Shown piece after piece: positions 1 through 6,693 of a stretch of 6,693 bases of DNA; the first letter of the stretch is position 1, and each line of letters starts with the position of its first letter. The notes below the pieces were generated by a model that worked only from the letters and a program-made list of their open reading frames with translations, had not been told where the DNA came from and did not search any database. The DNA lies in contig JAJYAR010000012.1 in assembly GCA_021779435.1 (NCBI GenBank), positions 11,158-17,850 on the forward strand, in the 5' to 3' direction. The position numbers and the translations under genes were made by a program. This DNA is from a bacterium (GTDB lineage: Bacteria; Verrucomicrobiota; Verrucomicrobiae; JAJYAR01).

Positions 1-798
1 GGCCTCGATTCCCTGGCCTGCTGCCGCGGGAACGAACGTGATGGTCTTCTGCCGGGCGCCGCCGGAACTCTCCAGGCGGTCCAGCGCCCCGTCGTAGATC
101 TTGCGGCCCTTGTGAATCACGATCACGCGTTCGCACAGCTCCTGGATATCCGCCATGTAGTGGCTCGTCAGGAGAATGGTGACGCGATGCTCGCGGTTGT
201 AACGCCGCAGGAACTGGCGCACCGCCTTCTGCGAGACGACATCGAGTCCGATCGTCGGCTCGTCGAGAAACAGCACGCGTGGCCGGTGCAGCAGTGCCGC
301 GATCAACTCCATCTTCATCCGCTCACCGAGCGACAATTCGCGGACCATGACGTTCAGCTTCTTCTCGATATCCAGCAGTGCGACGAGCTCCTCCAGCGTC
401 GCCTTGTACTGGTCCGCGGGGATGGCGTAGATCGCGCGGAGCAGATTGAAGGACTCGATGGCGGGGAGGTCCCACCAGAGCTGGTTCTTCTGGCCGAGCA
501 CCAGCGCGAACAGCCGGCGATACGCGTTCTCGCGTTTCGTGGGATCGAAACCGGCAACCCGCGCGGAGCCACTCGTCGGATAGATGAGCCCCGAGAGCAT
601 CTTGAGCGTGGTCGTCTTGCCGGCGCCATTCGGCCCAAGGAAGCCAACGAATTCACCCTCAGCGATTTGAAACGAGATGTCGTTCGCGGCGATCGTCTCC
701 TCGAACTCGCGTCGGAACAGCCCTTTGACACCGCCCCAGAAACCGGGGTGTTTCTTGTAGGTGCGGAAGACGCGGGTGAGGTGCTGGACGTCGATCAT
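1..798 (-). CDS. ABC-2-type exporter ATP-binding subunit (COG4586-like), 3' end missing
   Basis: This is the nucleotide-binding subunit of an ABC exporter; it would hydrolyse ATP at the cytoplasmic face and drive separate ABC-2 permeases. The frame is open from the ATG at 796-798 to the left edge, giving 266 residues that begin [11 protein letters not shown]. Visible motifs are Walker A GPNGAGKT (55-62), a Q-loop in [10 protein letters not shown] (Q103), an ABC signature in the variant form LSLGE (156-160), Walker B VLFLDE (175-180) with D-loop GLD (184-186), and the switch histidine in TSHYMAD (H213). The N-terminal insert between the first strand and Walker A (about 12-37), the [11 protein letters not shown] block and [19 protein letters not shown] are, from family knowledge, typical of COG4586 ATPases, usually about 320-340 residues, so some 60 C-terminal residues should lie outside. 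Permease genes would be expected just downstream, also off the window. The substrate cannot be told. The start has no clear Shine-Dalgarno; an in-frame TTG lies 11 codons upstream, but the ATG fits the family's N-terminus better. Confidence 0.93.
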   Translation of the reverse strand, partial: MIDVQHLTRVFRTYKKHPGFWGGVKGLFRREFEETIAANDISFQIAEGEFVGFLGPNGAGKTTTLKMLSGLIYPTSGSARVAGFDPTKRENAYRRLFALVLGQKNQLWWDLPAIESFNLLRAIYAIPADQYKATLEELVALLDIEKKLNVMVRELSLGERMKMELIAALLHRPRVLFLDEPTIGLDVVSQKAVRQFLRRYNREHRVTILLTSHYMADIQELCERVIVIHKGRKIYDGALDRLESSGGARQKTITFVPAAAGQGIEA

Positions 799-991
799 CG
801 GAGCGGCGAAGTAAAGGGGTGTTTCAGGCAAGAAGCAAAGCGCAGACCTCCGCTGACGGTCCGCGCGCGATGTCACGGCGCGAGCTTTACCTGTCACCCA
901 TTTGTGACGATGATTCGCCCACTCCCAACCCCTTTTCAGAGCCCGTCCCCGCGCCTGGCCCGGGGCTGGGCTGTGTCCGATCCTCCCCAAG
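799..991. promoter_or_regulatory. Divergent intergenic region with TGTCAC/GTGAC elements
   Basis: These 193 bases separate two divergent genes and must hold the promoter of at least one. I see no convincing -35/-10 pair on either strand and no clear Shine-Dalgarno before either start. What stands out is TGTCAC at 871-876 repeated at 892-897 (21 bases apart, about two helical turns), with the second copy forming an inverted repeat, GTCAC (893-897) and GTGAC (904-908), around a six-base spacer. This looks like a possible operator, but the arms are only 5 bp and chance occurrence is quite possible. A short reading frame in this region (from 819) has no family resemblance and is not called as a gene. 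Confidence 0.35.
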
Positions 992-3900
992 ATGGTACGG
1001 TCCCCCAAGCCATTGCTGCCTGTTTTGGTGATTTTGGCGTTTCTCTGCAGCCGTGCGATGCTCGCTGGCGCGGAGCCCCCGATCCGGGACGTTTCGTTCA
1101 CCACGACGAGTTTCAGCCTGGAAGCGGGGCTGCCGAGCAATGTGTCACAGGCCGTCGCGCAGACCGCCGACGGGTATCTGTGGGTCGGCACGGAGGCGGG
1201 GCTCGCCCGCTTCGACGGGGTCAGGTTCCGGGTGTTTCGGACGAGCGAGCATCCGGAACTTGGAGACAACCTGATCCGATGCCTGCTGGAGGACCGCGAG
1301 GGCTGGCTGTGGATTGGGACGAACAAGGGCGCGTGCCGGTACAGGGACGGAAAGTTCGAGCGGATCGGTGACATCGGTGCGCCGGTGGGAACGATCACGC
1401 AGGACAGCGATGGCTCCCTCTGGCTTGGAACGCAGGGCGCCGGCCTGTGGGAGTTCCGTGCCGGGGCACTGACGCAGCGCGCCGATGGAAAGCTGATGAA
1501 GCCGACGGACTCGCCGCTGCGGGTCTTTGCGGACAGCACGGGCCGGATCTGGGCGGCCATCGACCGCGGCAATCTCGTCTGGGTCGAGAACGGAGTGATC
1601 AAGCCCGCGGACCCGCAGCTTGCGGGAGTGCGGCAGACCAACCGGATGGTGGAATCGCCCCGCGGAACGATCTGGCTGTCGGCACAGCACGAGCTTTTCC
1701 GCTGGCGCGACGGTGCGCTGACGAAGGTCGGTTCGACGCTGCAGAACGGCGACGAGCAGATCACCGGCGTTTCGGTCGACCGGGCGGGGCGGCTGTGGGT
1801 TTGCGCGGGGCGCACGCTCTGGGTCGCCGACAATCCCGAGACCGATTCCTTTGTCCGGGTTCCGGTCCCCGCCGCCGAGTACCCGCGCCAGCTTTTCCAG
1901 GATCGCGAAGGCACGTACTGGATAGCGACCTCCGGCGACGGGCTCGCGCGGATGAGGACGACGCCGTTCCGCATGGCGAACGCGGTCGATCACGTCCCTC
2001 TTCAACGGGCGCGCAGCGTGACCGTGGATGCGGACGGCCACACGTGGGCGGCGCTCGGTGCCGAGACGCACGGACTCGTGCGGATCGCGCCCGATGGAAC
2101 GATCGGCTTTGTGTCCATCGGCGGCGACAACGACGCCGACACCGATGTGCAGTGCGTCTGTGCGTCTTCCGATGGCGGCGTCTGGCTGGGAACGCGCGGC
2201 TCGCTGGCATACTGGAAGGACGGCCAGGTCCGGCGATTCGCCGACCAGAGGAATGTCCGGGTCATCTACTCGTCCCGTGACGGAACGATGTGGTTCGGGC
2301 CCCTGGCACGTGGGGTGGCGTATCGTAAGGAGGAGCGATTCGTGCCGGTGGAGGTTCCCACGAGCCGGGCGAAGGCGACGGTGTCGGCGATCAGCGACGG
2401 ACCCGACGGCGCGGTGTATGTGGGATTTCTTTCCGAAGGCATCCTGCGGCTCGCTCCGGACGGTTCGGTCAGCGACATCAGCCGGGGCATGCCGTCACAG
2501 GAGATCCGGGCGATCCATTTTGACGCGGAGAACCGGCTCTGGGTGGGCTTTCGAAGGAAAGGGCTCGGTGTGCAGCTGGACGGTGTGTGGCGGAATCCGA
2601 CCGAGTTCGTTCTTCCGTTCGGCGAACGGGTGACGGCCATCGACGAGGACGGCCTCGGCAACATGTGGCTGGGAACCGCGCGCGGAATCATCTGGGGCAG
2701 GAGGGACGACTTCCTCTCGATCGCGCGAGGAGCGCCGGCCGAGGGACGGTTCCGCGTTGCCGGCGTGGCCGAGGGCGTGGGCGGCGGCAATGTCGGCACC
2801 GGCACGCAGCCGACGATGTGGAACGCAGACGGCGTGTTGTGGTACGCGACGCGTTCAGGCGTCGTGTCGGTCAGGCCGGGAACAGCCCCGCTCAACCTGG
2901 TCCCGCCGCCGGTCAGGATCGAATCGGTCACGATCGACGGAAGACTCGCGTATCCCGGCCCCGAACTCCGGCTGCCGGCGGGCGTCCGAAGCCTGTCGAT
3001 CGACTACACCGCGCTCGCCTTCGTGCAGCCGGAACGCGTGCTGTTCCGGTATCGATTGGGTGGACACGAGGCCGACTGGGTGCAGGCGGGGACGCGGCGC
3101 ACCGCGTTCTTCACCCGGCTCGAGCCGGGCCGGCACGAATTCAACGTCATCGCGTGCAACGAGGATGGCGTGTGGAACAGCACGGGCGCGAGCCTCACGA
3201 TCATCCAGCAGCCCTGGTTCTACCAGACCTGGTGGTTCTACCTCCTGGTTGCCGTCTGCGTGGTCTCCCTCGGGCTCGCACTTTTCGCCTGGCGCACGGC
3301 GGGCCTGCGCAGGCTGGTCTCGCGGCAAACCGAGCAGATCAGGCGCCAGCTCGACAAGGAGTCGCAGCTCCGGGCGGAACTGGAGCGAAAGGCGCGCCTG
3401 GAATCGCTCGGCGTCCTCGCGGGCGGCATCGCGCACGATTTCAACAATCTCCTGACGGTGATCATGGCCAACGTCGAACTCGCGTCGCTGAACGAGCGGG
3501 TTCGCGCGGTGGCCGGCACGCAGCTGGCCGCCGCCGCTCGCGGGGCGCAGCGTGCCGCCGAGCTGACCCAGCAGCTGCTCACGTTCGCGAAGGGCGGCGA
3601 TCCCGTCTGCCGAGCGGTGTCACTCGCCGACGTCGTTCGCGAGGCCGCCGAATTCGCGCGGCACGGCACGCTCGTTCGCTGCGACATCGTCGTGGAACCG
3701 GACCTTCCGCCGGCGAATGCAGACCGCGCGCAGATCAGCCGTGTCGTCCACAACCTCGTGCTGAACGCCACGCAGGCGATGCCCAACGGAGGCGTCATCC
3801 GGATCAAGCTGGCCTCGGAGGAGGTCAAGGACGCTGACTCGAAGGCGATGGCGCCGGGGTGGTATGTGAAGTTGTCGATCGCGGACGAAGGCTCCGGGAT

Positions 3901-4519
3901 CGCGCCCGAGCACCTCCCGCACGTCTTTGATCCGTACTTTTCGACGAAGCCGAAGAATCACGGCCTCGGGCTCGCAACGGTGCACTCGATCGTCAAGCGG
4001 CACCAGGGGCATGTGAACGTCGAGTCGCGGCTCGGACACGGAGCGACGTTTCACGTCTGGCTGCCGGTTGCGACGGGCCCGGTGCACGAGGACTCGCCGG
4101 CCGTGGAAAAGGTGATGGAGCCGCGGGCGTCGAAACGCGTCCTGTTCATGGACGACGAGGAGATCATCAGGACCGTCGCGGGCGGCATCCTGCGTCACCT
4201 CGGCCACGACCCGGTGCTTGTCGCCGACGGAAACGACGCGGTGCGGGAGTTTGGCGCCGCGATGAAGGCGGGGCGTCCTTTCGACGCGGTGGTGCTCGAC
4301 CTTACGGTGCCGGGCGGCATGGGAGGCACCGCAACGCTCGAGCAACTGAAGGAGATCGATCCGGATGTGCGTGCCATTGTATCGAGCGGTTACTCCAGTG
4401 ATCCGGTGCTCGCCAACTTCCGGCAATACGGGTTCGCGGCGGTGGTTCCGAAGCCCTACCAGCTCGAGGAGCTGGCGCACGCCATCCTCGAGGTCACGTC
4501 GCACCGCACGTTGCCGTAG
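992..4519 (+). CDS. Hybrid sensor histidine kinase with periplasmic two-component-regulator propeller, Y_Y_Y and C-terminal receiver
   Basis: A complete 1175-residue inner-membrane sensor kinase. Residues 1-27 look like a signal peptide (hydrophobic [12 protein letters not shown], possible AGA/E cleavage), which supports this ATG over the next in-frame one (residue 23). Residues about 55-630 hold 14 Reg_prop-like repeats ([17 protein letters not shown] is the first), then a Y_Y_Y domain (about 660-738), a transmembrane helix (746-767), and a short coiled coil (770-805). HisKA follows with H815 in [11 protein letters not shown], then HATPase_c with N-box [10 protein letters not shown] (N925), G1 DEGSGI (965-970), F-box FDPYFSTK and G2 GLGLA (991-995). 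A receiver (about 1048-1168) has acidic D1054/D1055, phospho-acceptor D1103, S1131 and K1154. All catalytic residues look intact. By family knowledge, such proteins sense periplasmic ligands, often glycans in Bacteroidetes; the ligand here is unknown. Unlike classic HTCS proteins there is no AraC-type DNA-binding end, so an unlinked Hpt or regulator is implied. No clear Shine-Dalgarno is visible. It diverges from the ABC gene and converges on pnp. Confidence 0.95.
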   Translation: MVRSPKPLLPVLVILAFLCSRAMLAGAEPPIRDVSFTTTSFSLEAGLPSNVSQAVAQTADGYLWVGTEAGLARFDGVRFRVFRTSEHPELGDNLIRCLLEDREGWLWIGTNKGACRYRDGKFERIGDIGAPVGTITQDSDGSLWLGTQGAGLWEFRAGALTQRADGKLMKPTDSPLRVFADSTGRIWAAIDRGNLVWVENGVIKPADPQLAGVRQTNRMVESPRGTIWLSAQHELFRWRDGALTKVGSTLQNGDEQITGVSVDRAGRLWVCAGRTLWVADNPETDSFVRVPVPAAEYPRQLFQDREGTYWIATSGDGLARMRTTPFRMANAVDHVPLQRARSVTVDADGHTWAALGAETHGLVRIAPDGTIGFVSIGGDNDADTDVQCVCASSDGGVWLGTRGSLAYWKDGQVRRFADQRNVRVIYSSRDGTMWFGPLARGVAYRKEERFVPVEVPTSRAKATVSAISDGPDGAVYVGFLSEGILRLAPDGSVSDISRGMPSQEIRAIHFDAENRLWVGFRRKGLGVQLDGVWRNPTEFVLPFGERVTAIDEDGLGNMWLGTARGIIWGRRDDFLSIARGAPAEGRFRVAGVAEGVGGGNVGTGTQPTMWNADGVLWYATRSGVVSVRPGTAPLNLVPPPVRIESVTIDGRLAYPGPELRLPAGVRSLSIDYTALAFVQPERVLFRYRLGGHEADWVQAGTRRTAFFTRLEPGRHEFNVIACNEDGVWNSTGASLTIIQQPWFYQTWWFYLLVAVCVVSLGLALFAWRTAGLRRLVSRQTEQIRRQLDKESQLRAELERKARLESLGVLAGGIAHDFNNLLTVIMANVELASLNERVRAVAGTQLAAAARGAQRAAELTQQLLTFAKGGDPVCRAVSLADVVREAAEFARHGTLVRCDIVVEPDLPPANADRAQISRVVHNLVLNATQAMPNGGVIRIKLASEEVKDADSKAMAPGWYVKLSIADEGSGIAPEHLPHVFDPYFSTKPKNHGLGLATVHSIVKRHQGHVNVESRLGHGATFHVWLPVATGPVHEDSPAVEKVMEPRASKRVLFMDDEEIIRTVAGGILRHLGHDPVLVADGNDAVREFGAAMKAGRPFDAVVLDLTVPGGMGGTATLEQLKEIDPDVRAIVSSGYSSDPVLANFRQYGFAAVVPKPYQLEELAHAILEVTSHRTLP

Positions 4520-4568
4520 CCGGACCTGCCAGGGGGCTTCGGGTCGGGGGATTGATGCCGGCTGTGGT

Positions 4569-4620
4569 CGGTCGCGGCGGGTGGAGGATGCCAGCTGGGG
4601 ACAAAAAAAAGCCGCGACCG
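4569..4620. repeat. 10-bp inverted repeat, partner of the terminator arm
   Basis: CGGTCGCGGC at 4569-4578 is the exact reverse complement of GCCGCGACCG at 4611-4620. The second copy is also the left arm of the pnp terminator hairpin (4611-4630). In RNA from the kinase gene, the upstream copy would emerge first and could pair with 4611-4620, competing with the short hairpin. In pnp RNA the extra copy lies beyond the U-tract, so it should not disturb termination. The match is seen directly; a role is inference. Confidence 0.6.
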
Positions 4621-4633
4621 AAGTCGCGGCTTT
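4603..4633 (-). terminator. Intrinsic terminator of pnp with UUCG tetraloop
   Basis: Read on the minus strand this is GCCGCGAC, loop TTCG, GTCGCGGC, then eight T residues (4610 down to 4603). The 8-bp GC-rich stem is perfect, extends by three A-T pairs at its base, and closes with C(UUCG)G, an exceptionally stable tetraloop. It begins about 25 bases after the pnp stop codon, the expected position for a rho-independent terminator. On the plus strand the same hairpin is followed by only three T residues, so any termination of kinase transcripts there would be weak unless assisted. No separate plus-strand terminator was found between the kinase stop and this hairpin. Confidence 0.93.
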
Positions 4634-4657
4634 GAGAAGGGAATCGGCAGACCGTGA

Positions 4658-6693
<2,036 letters not shown>

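Noticed and set aside
951..976. GC-rich near-palindrome around GGCCCGGGGC upstream of the kinase
   Set aside because: The symmetry is short and imperfect, and such patterns are common by chance in DNA of this composition.
112..1371. Long plus-strand open frame (419 codons) across the ABC gene and the start of the kinase gene
   Set aside because: It runs antisense to the ABC ATPase and out of frame with the kinase. Its translation is rich in R, H, Q and D with no recognisable domain, as expected of a shadow frame in GC-rich DNA.
1145..2071. 308-codon minus-strand open frame opposite the propeller
   Set aside because: Its length comes from GC-rich codon bias on the opposite strand; repeated RNPQP-like stretches mirror the propeller repeats and are not an independent protein.
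2587..3837. 416-codon plus-strand open frame inside the kinase gene
   Set aside because: It is a +1 shadow of the kinase: low complexity, rich in R, G and A, with no motifs, whereas the kinase frame holds all the conserved residues.
3620..4504. 294-codon minus-strand open frame opposite the kinase and receiver domains
   Set aside because: It is an antisense shadow of conserved kinase sequence, rich in R, H, V and D, with no family resemblance and no start signal.
4520..4560. Possible kinase terminator just after its stop (GACC/GGTC pairing)
   Set aside because: The stem is only about four to six interrupted pairs and no T-tract follows, so it does not qualify as an intrinsic terminator.

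Overview
The window is GC-rich and densely coding. It carries three protein genes, two of them cut by the window edges. A double-propeller hybrid histidine kinase of the Reg_prop/Y_Y_Y type and a COG4586-type ABC ATPase, together with the high GC, suggest a Verrucomicrobia-like bacterium, perhaps of the Opitutaceae. This placement is an inference from gene content and not a database result; Acidobacteria or Planctomycetes remain possible.

Layout: (1) 1-798, minus strand: the ATP-binding subunit of an ABC-2-type exporter, with its C-terminus beyond the left edge. (2) 799-991: a divergent intergenic region with spaced TGTCAC/GTGAC elements that could be an operator; no convincing -35/-10 pair or Shine-Dalgarno sequence was seen. 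(3) 992-4519, plus strand: a complete 1175-residue membrane-anchored hybrid histidine kinase with signal peptide, 14 propeller-type repeats (two groups of seven), a Y_Y_Y domain, one transmembrane helix, HisKA, HATPase_c and a C-terminal receiver. (4) 4520-4657: a convergent intergenic region with a textbook intrinsic terminator for the minus-strand gene and an extra copy of one stem arm. (5) 4658-6693, minus strand: polynucleotide phosphorylase (pnp), nearly full length, lacking about 50 N-terminal residues beyond the right edge.

The kinase and ABC genes are divergently transcribed and could share regulation, but nothing in the sequence proves it. The kinase ends in a receiver with no DNA-binding output, so it must pass its signal to a partner not seen here. 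pnp is a housekeeping RNA-turnover gene, unrelated in function, that meets the kinase gene tail to tail. I found no mobile element, CRISPR array, tRNA or rRNA, and no clear evidence of a wholly new system. The most notable items are the two-times-seven sensor architecture and the competing inverted repeats at the convergent gene ends.
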